Positions 33,801 through 43,200 of a DNA stretch of 64,000 nt are shown here, piece after piece; position 1 is the first letter of the stretch, and every line of letters starts with the position of its first letter. The stretch spans positions 1-64,000 of the forward strand of contig JBEKYD010000005.1 in assembly GCA_049511335.1 (NCBI GenBank). Direction: 5' to 3'. The position numbers were made by a program, and so were the translations under genes. This stretch comes from JBEKYD01 sp049511335. Its GTDB lineage: Bacteria; Acidobacteriota; Terriglobia; Bryobacterales; Bryobacteraceae. The notes beneath the pieces are model-generated. The model had not been told where the DNA came from and did no database searches. It worked only from the letters and a program-made list of their open reading frames with translations.

Positions 33801-34550
33801 AGTGCCGCTGGCGCTCAAGGTTACGATCTGCGAAACCGAGTTATTCGCTCCGCCGATCTGATATTCCAGCGAAAGGGAGGAACTGCTGACGGTTACCGTC
33901 GCTTCCGGTGTCACGGTCAGCGTGACCCCAATCGATAGAGGCGTGCCCGTAGCCGGCGTAATGGTGATGTTGGTGTTGTAGGTTCCGGCTGTCAGCAAGG
34001 TGGCCGCGGAAGTCAGCGCCACTATCGCCGATCCGGGCACGTTGCCGGCGGAGGTCACAGTCAGCCAGGTGGCGCCCGAAGACGCGGCGAACGAGGTCGG
34101 GCTCCCGGTCAGCGAGATCGTCTGCGTTGCCGGCAGCCCCTCGCCGAGCTGATAACTGAAGCTCAAGGCGCTGGGATTTGCTCCCACCGCGCTCACCTGC
34201 AGATTCACCTGCACGTTGACTACGTTGCTGGTACTGTTCAGATTGATGATTTCGAGATTTCCGGTATAGTATCCCGCTCCGAGCGACGTCGGATTCATGG
34301 TCACCGTGACATTCTGAGGCGTGTATCCGCTGTTAGGTGTCGTAGAAAGCCAGGTGACGTTCGGAAAGATGGCGAACTGAATCGATGCGCCGCTGCTGGT
34401 TATGTTGAGCGATTGGGTCTGGCTCGCGCCGCCTAGCGAGGACGCAAAGCTGAGTGAAGTTGGGCTGACGCTCATGGTTTGCGCGGCCAGGCTTGCAGCC
34501 ACCAAGAGCAGGGACAGAACAAGAACGGAAAGAGAACGGGAAGTACGCAC
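30876..34550 (-). CDS. giant secreted Ig-like repeat protein with TIGR03437-type C-terminal domain
   Basis: About 1224 residues. GTG start with GGAGGA six bases upstream, then a signal peptide (VRTSRSLSVLVLSLLLVAAS region, cleaved near AAQ). The body is about a dozen repeats of ~90 residues with BACON-like features: PTSLSFxY/A, a middle WLxVTPxSG, and an end TYxGxITVT. Ser, Thr, Gly and Ala dominate and Cys is nearly absent. The final ~240 residues form the TIGR03437 domain typical of Solibacter-type Acidobacteria (GGVANAGSYATGSVAPGENI; VIFGTGIGPATL; QPASAGDVIAVYLSGTGNTS; MQVNLQIPTGL). Probably a surface adhesin or carbohydrate-binding scaffold; the ligand is unknown. Repeat similarity makes internal recombination likely. 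Confidence 0.88.
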   Translation of the reverse strand: MRTSRSLSVLVLSLLLVAASLAAQTMSVSPTSLSFASSLGGASQTQSLNITSSGASIQFAIFPNVTWLSTTPNSGYTPQNVTVTMNPTSLGAGYYTGNLEIINLNSTSNVVNVQVNLQVSAVGANPSALSFSYQLGEGLPATQTISLTGSPTSFAASSGATWLTVTSAGNVPGSAIVALTSAATLLTAGTYNTNITITPATGTPLSIGVTLTVTPEATVTVSSSSLSLEYQIGGANNSVSQIVTLSASGTATQSYSIVPSVNPNPSGQDWILVNPSSGTIPGGGSVQVTISYNTADTLTPGFTYTGNLNIATPAAVIATPNIPVALLVSNSPLLSVPSNTLSFLYELNGSTPAAQSVTAVSTAVAPSSATGQLPITITWTTTGGGWLAVTPTSTVTGTPFSVSVNPAGLPVGTYNGTITVTPSGAGNGAQNIPVVLTVANDAVPVYTPQAISFVYEIGKSQPAAQNVSITSSTGAALNYSATAASTQCGGAWLTLSGNASGSVSGNTAGSFSASVTTTGLTSGTCAGTITINVTNAATGAAAPGSPITIPVTLYVSSNPLLVTSAQSLSFTAQQSGATPAAQTITLSSTDPGATLNYSVIFATATGGNSWLFVAPLTGSTVSGSNVVTVSVIPGLLSAGTYAGTITVTATGSAAVANSPVTIPVTFQVTSAVLSANPTSLSFTGIAGGPAPASTTFQLTTNGNPVNYTAVATITQSPAMIPSWLAVTPTTGTTPATLTVSASTANLPVGTYSGSVTVSAPNTAAVNVPVTLTLTAGSISASPTSLSFTEAAGTPTPATQQVTVTTTPSSLAYTLSVAMASGSSANWLSATYSGGNVTVSASSAALATGGYTGSVTITANGATGSPITIPVTLTVVPAQSLAVTPSSLPFNYVLNASAPAAQTASVTSSGGSAPFTVSIKTTDGGAWLQVTPTSGTTPATLSFSIVTNGLAASTYSATVTVSSTASTQTTALTVNLTVAAVPTPAIGGVANAGSYATGSVAPGENIVIFGTGIGPATLAGLQLTSGGSVATTVSNTQVTFDGTPAPIIYVSANQTSVMVPFEIGGRPTTVLQVTYLGVKSAPLTYNVSNAVPGIYTQNQQGTGPGAIVNQNGTVNGPSQPASAGDVIAVYLSGTGNTSPAGVTGGVIPTNGSGLKTIALLATATVGGLPAAVKYQGSAPGDVEGVMQVNLQIPTGLTAGAQPLLITLSSSGTTYTTQAGVTVQVH

Positions 34551-34853
34551 AGAGATCCTCCAATGGGGCAATCCGGACGGGTAGACGCCTTTAACCGTGC
34601 TTAACCTTTGCACGCCGCCTGCCGTCAACGAACCCTCCTCGGACATCATGCGCTGATTATCCTTTGTACGCAATAGATCCGGGGACTTACGCAATTTCCG
34701 GGAGTCGGTTCCGGGGCCGCACCACCGCCGCCAATGCGCCCCCGCCTGACACACCTACTGTTCCCTGAGGCCACGCGACGAAGGCCGGCAGAAAGGTTGC
34801 GGAAGACCTTTGAGGGCTTCACCGGTTAAAGCCGGCGCCACCCGTTTTGCTCC
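34551..34853. other. 303-bp intergenic leader, no gene seen
   Basis: Upstream of the giant repeat protein. It contains the ribosome binding site and presumably its promoter. I compared it by eye with cyclic-di-GMP riboswitch features and found no convincing match. No repeat or small gene is supported. Confidence 0.4.
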
Positions 34854-36239
34854 TCACTCGCCCGTCGACAGCGTTTTCACCAGCTCGTACAGAAACTGCT
34901 GCCCTTCATAAAAAGAGCGAACGCCAATGCGCTCATCCCTGCCGTGGGCGCGGACGTCGTCACGCTCGTAGAAGAACCCCTGCACGCCGTAGGTCGGGAT
35001 GCCGGTGGCGCGCAGCGAACGGCCGTCGGTGGCCCCGGTGCTCATGGTGGGCAGCACAATCACGCCCGGCCACATGCTGTCGGAAATCTTGGCCATGGCC
35101 CGCATCAGGTCGGGCCTCAATGCAGAAGTGGGCGAGTTTTCCTCCTGATTGCCGATGGAAATCTTCACCTGGTCGTCCGCCACCACCTTTTTCAATTCGC
35201 CCAGCACATAGTCGAGCGAATCGTCGGGCTGTACACGGCAATTCACGTTGGCGGCCGCCAATTGCGGCAGCGCGTTGGTGGCGTGGCCACCTTCCAGCAT
35301 GGTGGCGACGCAGGTGGTGCGCAGCATCGAATTCCAGGCCGGCGACGCGGCCGCGATGCGCTTCATCGCCTCCTTATCGCCCGTCGAGGCCGCTGCCAGG
35401 TCGGCCTTTGCGCCGGTGGTATCGATCTTCGCCATCCCGGCGAAATACGCGCGGGTGACGTCGGTGACTTTCATCGGGAAAGCGAATTGGCTCAGGCGCA
35501 CCAGCGCGCCGGCCAGATGATAGATGGCATTGTCGGGCACCGGCAGCGAGCTGTGGCCGCCCTTGTTGCGGACTTCCAGGCGAACGTCCAGGTACCACTT
35601 CTCGGCGGCCTGCATATCGTTGGAGATGCGCTTGCCGTCCACCATGCTGCCGCGGCCGCCTTCATTCAGCGCAAACTCGGCATCGATCAGGTCGCGATGG
35701 TTTTTGATCAGCCAGTCCACCCCGTTGTACGGGCCCCCGCCTTCCTCGTCGGCCGTCAGCGCCACGATCAGGTCGCGGTCCGGCCGGAAGCCCTCGCGCT
35801 TGTAGCGGATCAGATTCTCCACCCAGACCGTGACTTGGGCTTTATCGTCGGACGAGCCGCGGCCGTAATAGTAACCGTCCTTTTCGAGGAAGGTGAACGG
35901 GTCCGTGCTCCAGTCCTCGCGCTTGGCTTCCACCACATCGGTGTGTGCCAAGAGCAGCAGCGGTTTGCGCTTGCCGGTGCCACGATAGCGCACCACCAGG
36001 TTCGCCTTCTTCGGGATGGCGCCACCCATGAACATGTCGGCGTCGGAAAAACCGGCCGCGCGCAGGCGCTTGGCAATGGCCTCTACCACCGGCGTCGTCG
36101 CGCCGGTAGTGAATCCCGACTTGATCTCGATGATTTCCTTGAATATGTCATGAGCCAACTGCCGGTCGGCCTCGGGCGGCATATTAGACGCGGCCAAGCA
36201 GGCGAACGGAACGATAGCGAGCGGAAAGAAACGCGGCAT
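34854..36239 (-). CDS. secreted M20-family metallopeptidase
   Basis: A 461-residue protein with a signal peptide (MPRFFPLAIVPFACLAASNM). Metal-site motifs of M20/ArgE/DapE/carboxypeptidase G2 peptidases are present: LLLLAHTDVVEA (first His/Asp), YYGRGSSDDKAQVT (bridging Asp), LTADEEGGGPYNG (catalytic and metal-binding glutamates), and the final GATDGRSLRATGIPTYG near the C-terminus. A lid/dimerisation domain with RNKGGHSSLPVPDNAIYHLA sits between. Likely an exported di-zinc exopeptidase in peptide scavenging. It is preceded on the same strand by pyruvate kinase, with a 21-bp gap, so co-transcription is possible. Confidence 0.9.
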   Translation of the reverse strand: MPRFFPLAIVPFACLAASNMPPEADRQLAHDIFKEIIEIKSGFTTGATTPVVEAIAKRLRAAGFSDADMFMGGAIPKKANLVVRYRGTGKRKPLLLLAHTDVVEAKREDWSTDPFTFLEKDGYYYGRGSSDDKAQVTVWVENLIRYKREGFRPDRDLIVALTADEEGGGPYNGVDWLIKNHRDLIDAEFALNEGGRGSMVDGKRISNDMQAAEKWYLDVRLEVRNKGGHSSLPVPDNAIYHLAGALVRLSQFAFPMKVTDVTRAYFAGMAKIDTTGAKADLAAASTGDKEAMKRIAAASPAWNSMLRTTCVATMLEGGHATNALPQLAAANVNCRVQPDDSLDYVLGELKKVVADDQVKISIGNQEENSPTSALRPDLMRAMAKISDSMWPGVIVLPTMSTGATDGRSLRATGIPTYGVQGFFYERDDVRAHGRDERIGVRSFYEGQQFLYELVKTLSTGE

Positions 36240-36260
36240 GGCCCATTATGCCACGCGCTT

Positions 36261-37673
36261 TCACCCGACCCCGATCCGATGGAGCTTCATCAGGTTGGTG
36301 GTGCCCGGCCGCCCCACCGGCTGGCCGGCCAAGAACACTACCCGCTGCCCGCGCTGCAGGTAACCGCCTTCCATCATCACGCGGTCCATTTGCGACAGCA
36401 TCTCATCGGTGGAGGAAACATCCGGCGCCAGCACCGGAAACACTCCGTAGCTGACGGCAAGTTGCCGTGCCGTGGTGTCGTGCGGGGTGATGGCGATGAT
36501 CCGTACCGGCGGCCGGTAGCGCGAGACCAACCGCGCGCTCGATCCCGTCGAAGTAAACACCACGATGGCGGCGGCCTGCGATTCCCGCGCGGCGTGGTGG
36601 GCGGCATCGGCCAGCAGCTCAGCGTTAGTCGGGTTGGCCGAGTGCGGCGGGTCCTGATAACCGCGTTTGCGCAGCGACGATTCCGACTCCACCGCGATCC
36701 GCGCCATCACCTTCACCGCTTCCACCGGATACTTGCCCGCCGATGTCTCGGCCGACAGCATCAAGGCATCGGTGCCATCGTAGATGGCGTTGGCCACGTC
36801 GCTGACCTCCGCTCGCGTCGGCGTGGGCCGTTCGATCATCGACTCCAGCATCTGCGTGGCCGTGATCACGAACCGCCCTTTGCGGCGGGCGCGCCGGATG
36901 ATGGATTTCTGAATGCGCGGCACTTTTTCGAGCGCCGTCTCCACGCCCAGGTCGCCGCGGGCCACCATCACGCCGTCGCTCTCGTCCACAATCGATTCGA
37001 TGTTTTCCCAGCCTTGCGGTTTCTCGATCTTGGCGATGATGGATACCGGCCGGCCGCCGAGGCGGTTGCGCAACTGCCGCACGTCCTCGGCCGTGCGCAC
37101 GAACGACAGCGCAATCATATCCACTCCGGCATTCAGGCCGAAGTGCAGATCGGCAAGGTCCTTTTCGGTGAGCGAGGGAATGCTGACCTGCACGCCCGGC
37201 AGGTTGATCCCCTTGTTGTCGCCGATCGGGCCGCCGTTCAGTACTTCGGTGCACACGGCCACGCCGTCGCTTTCGAGCGCGCGCAGTTCGATCGCCCCAT
37301 CGGCCAGCAGAATGCGGTCGCCGGCCTGCACGTCGCGCGCAAACTTCAAATAGCCGGTGGACGCGCGCTCCGGGGTGCCGACCGACGGCTCGGTAGTGAT
37401 GACGAAACGCGAACCGGCGGCCAGCGTGCAACCTCCGTTTTCGAAACGTCCGAGGCGGATCTTGGGGCCTTGCAGGTCGAGCAGAATCGCCACGTGCAAA
37501 CCGGCTTCCCGTGCCGCGGTGCGCACCGCCGCGATGCGCGCCTCGTGATCGACCTGCGTCCCATGAGAAGCATTCAAGCGAAAAACGTCCACCCCAGCGG
37601 ACAGAAGCTGCGCCAGCACCCCTGGGCCGTCCGTGGCCGGGCCGATAGTGGCGACAATTTTCGTGTTGGGCAT
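36261..37673 (-). CDS. pyk: pyruvate kinase
   Basis: A 470-residue glycolytic enzyme converting phosphoenolpyruvate and ADP to pyruvate and ATP. N-terminal TKIVATIGPATDG and FRLNASHGT are the opening barrel strands; LLDLQGPKIRLG is the substrate region; the active-site signature is IIAKIEKPQGWENIESIVDE followed by GVMVARGDLGVE. QMLESMIERPTPTRAEVSDV and MLSAETSAGKYPVEAV complete the barrel. The C-terminal allosteric domain ends with a GRPGTTNLMKLHRIGVG tail. Full length for a bacterial type without an extra PEP-utiliser domain. Confidence 0.96.
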   Translation of the reverse strand: MPNTKIVATIGPATDGPGVLAQLLSAGVDVFRLNASHGTQVDHEARIAAVRTAAREAGLHVAILLDLQGPKIRLGRFENGGCTLAAGSRFVITTEPSVGTPERASTGYLKFARDVQAGDRILLADGAIELRALESDGVAVCTEVLNGGPIGDNKGINLPGVQVSIPSLTEKDLADLHFGLNAGVDMIALSFVRTAEDVRQLRNRLGGRPVSIIAKIEKPQGWENIESIVDESDGVMVARGDLGVETALEKVPRIQKSIIRRARRKGRFVITATQMLESMIERPTPTRAEVSDVANAIYDGTDALMLSAETSAGKYPVEAVKVMARIAVESESSLRKRGYQDPPHSANPTNAELLADAAHHAARESQAAAIVVFTSTGSSARLVSRYRPPVRIIAITPHDTTARQLAVSYGVFPVLAPDVSSTDEMLSQMDRVMMEGGYLQRGQRVVFLAGQPVGRPGTTNLMKLHRIGVG

Positions 37674-37703
37674 CCCGGTTCTTTATCTATTGTGCCAGAG
37701 GCT

Positions 37704-38456
37704 CTAATTCTCCATCGCCGGCCGCTCCACGCGGTCGATCACCAGCACGTCTTGAGGCGCTTTGCGCATCTGCAGACCGAGGCCGAGCTGCTCGTTCAGA
37801 GCGACGAACAAAGCAGCGCCGGGAGCCGGCGCTCCGGCCGAAGCATCGGCATGTCCGGGGCTCCAGTCGAGCCATACGGCGTAATTGCCCTCCACGTTCG
37901 TCTGGTCCACCACCGGCTGCTTGAGCAGCGTCGAAAGGATGGCGGCAAGCTGCCTCATGCTCAAGCTTTCGAAGTGGATGTGGCCCTCGTCTTCTCTACC
38001 CTTCCCGACCGCTTCGCTCGGCTTGGCCGCTTGCAGCTTCATCCCTTGCTTGGACACGATCAGCGCGTACACCTCCAGCTCTTTCGATTCGTGATGCACT
38101 TGGAGCTGGAACCGCTCCGATAGCAGTGCCTTCAACCTGATCATCATTTCGGCCTGGAGGCGAACCGACGCCGGCGCCTTGGCGACGATATCGTAGCGTT
38201 CCGATTCGATCCAGTCCGGACCTTGGAGCCGATAGTCCTCCACACCGTACGCCACCTCAACGATCCGGCGAAGAGAAGTGTTCTGAAAGGTCAGCCGTCC
38301 CGGCGTTATCGCGAAATGGGGCGGGCCGCCGCTGCGGCCGGGCCGGGCTGGCCGCACGCTGGCCAGCTCGAACGCGGGCTGTCCGCCGCCGGACTGCGCC
38401 GGAGCCCCAAAGCAAGGGAGAAGTACCGCCGCGAGCACCACCCGAATCCGTTTCAA
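37704..38456 (-). CDS. TIGR03435/DUF3738 family secreted protein
   Basis: About 250 residues. The chosen TTG start is preceded by GGGAGG and gives a signal peptide (LKRIRVVLAAVLLPCFGAPA). The mature part follows the acidobacterial TIGR03435 pattern: FELASVRPARPG near the N-terminus, then RLTFQNTSLRRIVEVAYGVE, GPDWIESERYDIVAKAP, LLSERFQLQVHHESKELEVY, and a late LDWSPG segment. The ending DVLVIDRVERPAMEN is also family-typical. Function is unknown; the family is massively expanded in soil Acidobacteria, sometimes near sigma-factor/peptidase sensor systems. The frame is open 20 codons further upstream to an ATG at 38516. Confidence 0.85.
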   Translation of the reverse strand: MKRIRVVLAAVLLPCFGAPAQSGGGQPAFELASVRPARPGRSGGPPHFAITPGRLTFQNTSLRRIVEVAYGVEDYRLQGPDWIESERYDIVAKAPASVRLQAEMMIRLKALLSERFQLQVHHESKELEVYALIVSKQGMKLQAAKPSEAVGKGREDEGHIHFESLSMRQLAAILSTLLKQPVVDQTNVEGNYAVWLDWSPGHADASAGAPAPGAALFVALNEQLGLGLQMRKAPQDVLVIDRVERPAMEN

Positions 38457-38528
38457 CTGCGTGCCCTCCCAAGCCGACCATTCTGACACAAAGCAACCAC
38501 CGCGGAGCTCTTTCACCGTGGGGCTTTC

Positions 38529-39326
38529 TCACCGTGGAGCTTGGCCCAGCAGCTTCGCCACCGTTTCCAGGGAGCCGCTCAACTCGGCGTTGATTCTATT
38601 CCCGTCGCGGCGCACCACCGCCCGGTTCAACGCGCCGGCCAGTTCCTCATGCCGCGCTTCCGCCATGGCGGCCAGCGAGAGCATGGCGCGCAAGGTTTGT
38701 TCGAAGCGCTCGGCCCCGGCCTCGCTGCCAGACTCCGCTGTAAGCTGGAGCCGGCAATTCCCGGCCAAACGCGCGGAAAGGCAAACGTATTCCACGTCGC
38801 GGAGCAGCCGGTTGAGATTGGCGTAGTTGCCGGAGAGCGGAAGATCGACGCCGCCCCGGGCCGCGATCCAGAGCGCGCTCCCGGCCGCGTGGGCACGCGC
38901 GAATGTGACGACCGGGTTGGCCTGGTGGATCGATCCCCGGCGTCCGGCGGCCTCTGCCACCAGCCGCTCGGAACCGGCAGCCGCCAGACCAGGCGCCAGC
39001 CATCGCCCGCCGGCCGGGGCCTGCGCCAGGTTTCCACGAGCCAGCACCAGCCACTCATTCCGCTCTTCCGCGGCCAGTAGCCGTGAAGCCTGGCCGAACG
39101 GCTCCAACAGACCCTGCGGAACTGCCCGCCACAGCGGCGTGCCTCTCAACTGGTTGAGATTCGCTTCCGCAACGATGGCGGCGCCCGCGGGAATGGCTTC
39201 CTCGAGATCGGAATCGAGACCCGCACGATGCCCGCATGCAGCCAGCACCGCCAACACGGCGATCAATCCGTACCTGTGGAGCACAAGAGCGGTTGCCGCA
39301 AACACGTTACTGGACTTCCGATACAA
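38529..39326 (-). CDS. putative lipoprotein of unknown function
   Basis: Up to 265 residues. The N-terminus is hydrophobic and ends LAVLAACGHRAG, a lipobox with the cysteine near residue 31. The mature protein contains IPAGAAIVAEANLNQLRGTP and repeated WLVLARG/LWIAARG strands. This looks like the alternating pattern of proteins that quantify 'self-reporting' substrate binding, but I cannot assign a family. The longest frame starts at a TTG; a GTG seven codons later (39305) or one 14 codons later (39284) is equally possible. It is downstream of the LuxR-type regulator on the same strand. Confidence 0.6.
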   Translation of the reverse strand: MYRKSSNVFAATALVLHRYGLIAVLAVLAACGHRAGLDSDLEEAIPAGAAIVAEANLNQLRGTPLWRAVPQGLLEPFGQASRLLAAEERNEWLVLARGNLAQAPAGGRWLAPGLAAAGSERLVAEAAGRRGSIHQANPVVTFARAHAAGSALWIAARGGVDLPLSGNYANLNRLLRDVEYVCLSARLAGNCRLQLTAESGSEAGAERFEQTLRAMLSLAAMAEARHEELAGALNRAVVRRDGNRINAELSGSLETVAKLLGQAPR

Positions 39327-39383
39327 CGCAGTAAGTTTCCAGTTGACAGTTTACAGTCAACCGCTGCTGGACGGGGATCCTCG

Positions 39384-40028
39384 TTACTGGCCGCTGCCGT
39401 AGGAGTGATCGAGAGCGGCGCGGATCAACTGGCCGCGGGTGCGCACTCCGGCTTTGCGGAACATTCGCCGGAGGGTGGCTTTTACGGCGCCCTCCGGTGT
39501 GCCGAGCCGATCGGCAATGCGCCGATTGGTCAGGCCATCGAGCACACCCCGCAACACCAGTTGTTCGCGCTCGGTCAATTGTTGACGAAACTTCTTGGCG
39601 CCCGGCCAGAGGGCATTGTCGGCTAGCAGCCGCATCATTTTCTGGTCGAGCCACGCTTCCCCGGCAGCCACCATCCGCAATGCCTTGATGAGATCGGCCA
39701 CGCCGCCATGCTGGCGCAAGATACCGGAGGCGCCGAGTTGCAGAACGCGAAGCGCTTGGTCCGCGCTCAGATCGTCCGAAACCACCAGCACGCGGCTGGG
39801 CTCCCGGGAAGCTTCGAGGGCGCCGAGCAAATCGTAGCCTGCCGGCTTGGAGGGGTCCAGTGTGACAACGATTACGTCCGCCGGCGACTGCGTAAACGCC
39901 TCCAGCACTTCCGCGCCGGTGCGGCACTGGGCCAGAACTTCGAAATCGGCGTCGGCCCCCAGAACTCGCGCGAGCGCTTCCAAAGGCAGAACTTGCTCGT
40001 TGAACAGAAGCAGGCGAATCCGTTCCAC
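39384..40028 (-). CDS. LuxR-family response regulator with degenerate receiver
   Basis: A 214-residue two-domain protein. Residues 1-120 have the receiver fold, but the acidic pair is N10/E11 (LLFNEQ), the phospho-acceptor position is T56 with an aspartate two residues later (VIVVTLDPSKP), and the conserved lysine is replaced (GILRQ). Residues 150-205 form the LuxR/GerE helix-turn-helix (LTEREQLVLRGVLDGLTNRR IADRLG, then AVKATLRRMFRKAG), which is intact. Regulation is probably phosphorylation-independent. It is divergent from the RND pump gene across ~250 bp, so it may control that pump. GTG start. Confidence 0.82.
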   Translation of the reverse strand: MERIRLLLFNEQVLPLEALARVLGADADFEVLAQCRTGAEVLEAFTQSPADVIVVTLDPSKPAGYDLLGALEASREPSRVLVVSDDLSADQALRVLQLGASGILRQHGGVADLIKALRMVAAGEAWLDQKMMRLLADNALWPGAKKFRQQLTEREQLVLRGVLDGLTNRRIADRLGTPEGAVKATLRRMFRKAGVRTRGQLIRAALDHSYGSGQ

Positions 40029-40278
40029 TGGCCAGCATGGTAGTGGCGTCCGCCCCCGCGGTTCAACAGATTGACCAAAAGATCGCTGGTATTTGACCAG
40101 AAGATAGCCTGGAGGGATCTAACGATATCCACCAAGTTCCTAACGATCCTTGCGAGGCGCTTCGGATGGCGTTCGCCGCTTCCTCCGAAAGATTGGGTCC
40201 GGCAGCGGGAAGATAGATGGCCGGCCGCGGCCAGCGGATTTAGATTGGGACTATTGCAGCTCTCGGTCTGAATCCCAC

Positions 40279-43200
40279 ATGATCCGGCGCATCGTCGATT
40301 TTGCTCTCAACAATCGTTTCATGGTGGCGGCGCTCGCGCTGCTGCTGTTCGCCTGGGGCATTATCTCATTCAAAGCGCTGCCGATCGAAGCATATCCCGA
40401 CGTAGCCAACAACTATGTGCAAGTCATCTCACAATGGCCGGGGCGCGCGGCCGAGGAGGTGGAGCAACAGGTCACCATTCCGCTCGAAATCGTGATGAAC
40501 GGGCTTCCACATCTGCAGCACTTGCGATCGGTTTCCCTGTTTGGCCTCTCCAGCCTGATGCTGGTTTTCGACGACACTTCGAACGACGACTGGAATCGCG
40601 CCAAAGTGCTGGAGCGCATCTCGGAAGTCAGCCTGCCCGACAACCTCCAGCCACAGATGGGCAGCGATTACAGCCCGGTCGGGCAGATCTACTGGTACAC
40701 GCTGCACAGCACCAACCCGAAGTACGACCTGATGGAGTTGAAGTCGCTGGAAGACTGGGTGCTCGAAAAGCAGTTCAAATCGGTGCCCAACGTGGTGGAT
40801 GTCTCAAGCTTCGGCGGCACCACCAAGGAATACCAGGTGCGCATCGATCCCGACAAGCTGGTCGATTACGGTCTCAGCATCGGGCAGGTGGAGCAGCAGT
40901 TGGCCAATAACAACGTCAACGCCGGCGGCAGCTTCATCGAACAGGGTCTGCAGCAGGTGAACGTCCGCCAGGTCGGCCTGGTGAAAACGGTCGGCGACAT
41001 TGACGGCACGTTCGTGAAAACGGCCAATGGCACGCCCATCCGCATGTCGGATATCGCCACCGTGCAACAAGGTCCCAAGATCCGCCTAGGACGGATCGGC
41101 AAGGCCATCCACCGCGCGGACGGCAAGATCGTGGACAACGACGACGTCATCGAGGGCATCGTGCTGCTGCGCAAGGGCGCCGATTCCGACCAGGTGCTCA
41201 AGGACATTCACGCCCAGGTGGAGGAGCTGAATACGCAGATTCTGCCGCACGGCGTGAAAGTGGTTCCGTTTCTGGATCGCAGCGACCTGGTCCGATACAC
41301 CTCGGAGACGGTGCTGCACAACCTACGGGAAGGCATCATCCTGGTCACCATCATCCTGTTCCTGTTTCTGGGCAATGCGCGCGGCGCGCTGATTGTGGGC
41401 TGCACCATTCCGTTCTCGCTGCTGTTTGCGGCGATTTGTCTGGACCTGCGCCACATTCCGGCGAATCTGCTGTCGCTGGGCGCGCTGGATTTCGGAATGG
41501 TGGTGGACGGCTCGGTGGTGATGGTCGAGAACATCATCCGCCACATGGGCCATCGCGAGGGTCCGGTCTCGGTCATGGATCGCATTCGCGAGGCCGCTCA
41601 CGAGGTACAGCGGCCGGTATTCTACGCCATCGGAATCATCATTACGGCGTACCTGCCCATCTTCACGCTGCAAGCCGTGGAAGGCCGGCTGTTCAAGCCC
41701 ATGGCCTGGACGGTGGCTTTTGCGCTGCTGGGCGCGCTGATCTTCTCCATGGTGGTGGCGCCGATGCTCGCCAGCTTTTTGTTCCGCAAGAACGTGAGGG
41801 AGTGGCACAACCCGTTGCTGCTTTGGGTCACGGAAAGGTACCGCACCGTCCTGCGCTGGGCCGTCCGCGCGCGTTGGCTGACGGTAGGCCTGGGTGTCGC
41901 CAGTTTGTTGGGGTCGGTTTACCTGCTGAAAAGCGGGGTGATCGGCTCGGAGTTTCTGCCGCACCTCGATGAAGGCGCGATCTGGGCCCGCGGCACACTG
42001 GCCCCGTCAACCGGGCCCACCGAGGGCACGCGGCTGATGGACCAGGCGCGCATCGCCTTCGCCAGTTTTCCCGAAGTGACCCAGGTTGTCTCGCAGGTCG
42101 GCAGGCCGGACGACGGCACGGACACGAGCGGCTTCTTCAATACCGAGTATTTCGTGGATCTGAAATCCAAGAAAGGGTGGCGGCCGTTGTTTCGCCAGGA
42201 TAAAGACGCGCTGATCGCCGCCATGGACCACGAGGTGAGCAAAATGCCGGGCGTGCTGTGGAACTTCTCGCAGCCCATCTCCGACAACATGGAAGAGGCC
42301 GTCAGCGGGGTAAAAGGCGAGCTGGCGGTGAAGATTCGCGGCGACGATCTGCATCTGCTGGAAGCCACGGGCGACAAGATTTTGGCGCAGATGCGCGCCG
42401 TGAGAGGGGTCGAGGACCTGGGAATGTTCCGGGTCATCGGCCAACCCAACCTCAATTACACGGTGAATCGCGCCCAGGCCGCGCGCTTTGGCGTGAACGT
42501 GGCGGACGTGCAGGATGCGATTCAGACTGCAGTGGGCGGCAACGCCGTCAGCCAGGTGTTGGATGGCGAAATGCGCTTCGACCTGGTGGCGCGCTATCTG
42601 CCGCGCTATCGCGATACGCGCGAGGCCATCGATTCGATCCGCCTCGTGACGCCCAGCGGCGAGCGCGTTTCCCTGGCGCAACTCTGCGGCATCCAAGCCG
42701 TGGACGGCGCATCGGAAATCTACCGCGAGGCCAACTCGCGCTACGTGGCCATCAAATACAGCGTTCGCGGCCGTGACCTGGGCAGTACGGTGGAAGAAGC
42801 CATCGCCAAGGTCAAGAAGAACGTGAAGCTCCCGGAAGGGTACCAGATCCGGTGGGAGGGCGAGTACGAGAGTCAGAAACGGGCCGACGCCCGTCTGGCA
42901 GTGATCCTCCCCATCACCATTCTGCTGATTGTCATCATCCTCTGTACCATGTTCCACTCGCTGAAATGGGCAATGCTGATTCTTGCCAACATGGCAATGG
43001 CCCCTATCGGGGGATTGCTGGCGCTGTTGGTGACGCACACCAATTTCAGCGTTTCCTCGAGCGTCGGTTTTCTGGCCCTGTTCGGCGTGTCGGTGCAAAC
43101 CGGTGTGATCATGCTGGAATATATCAACCAGCTTCGCGCGCGCGGTAACACCATCGAGAATTCGGCAGTGGAAGGGGCAGTGCTCCGTTTGCGGCCCATC

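Noticed and set aside
34551..34853. Possible cyclic-di-GMP or other riboswitch leader
   Set aside because: A CAAAG-type phrase is present, but conserved core bases and helices of the class I riboswitch could not be matched.
34944..38123. A 1059-codon open frame on the plus strand opposite the M20 peptidase, pyruvate kinase and TIGR03435 genes
   Set aside because: It is antisense to three clearly recognisable genes; its product has no recognisable domain, and high GC content makes such frames common.
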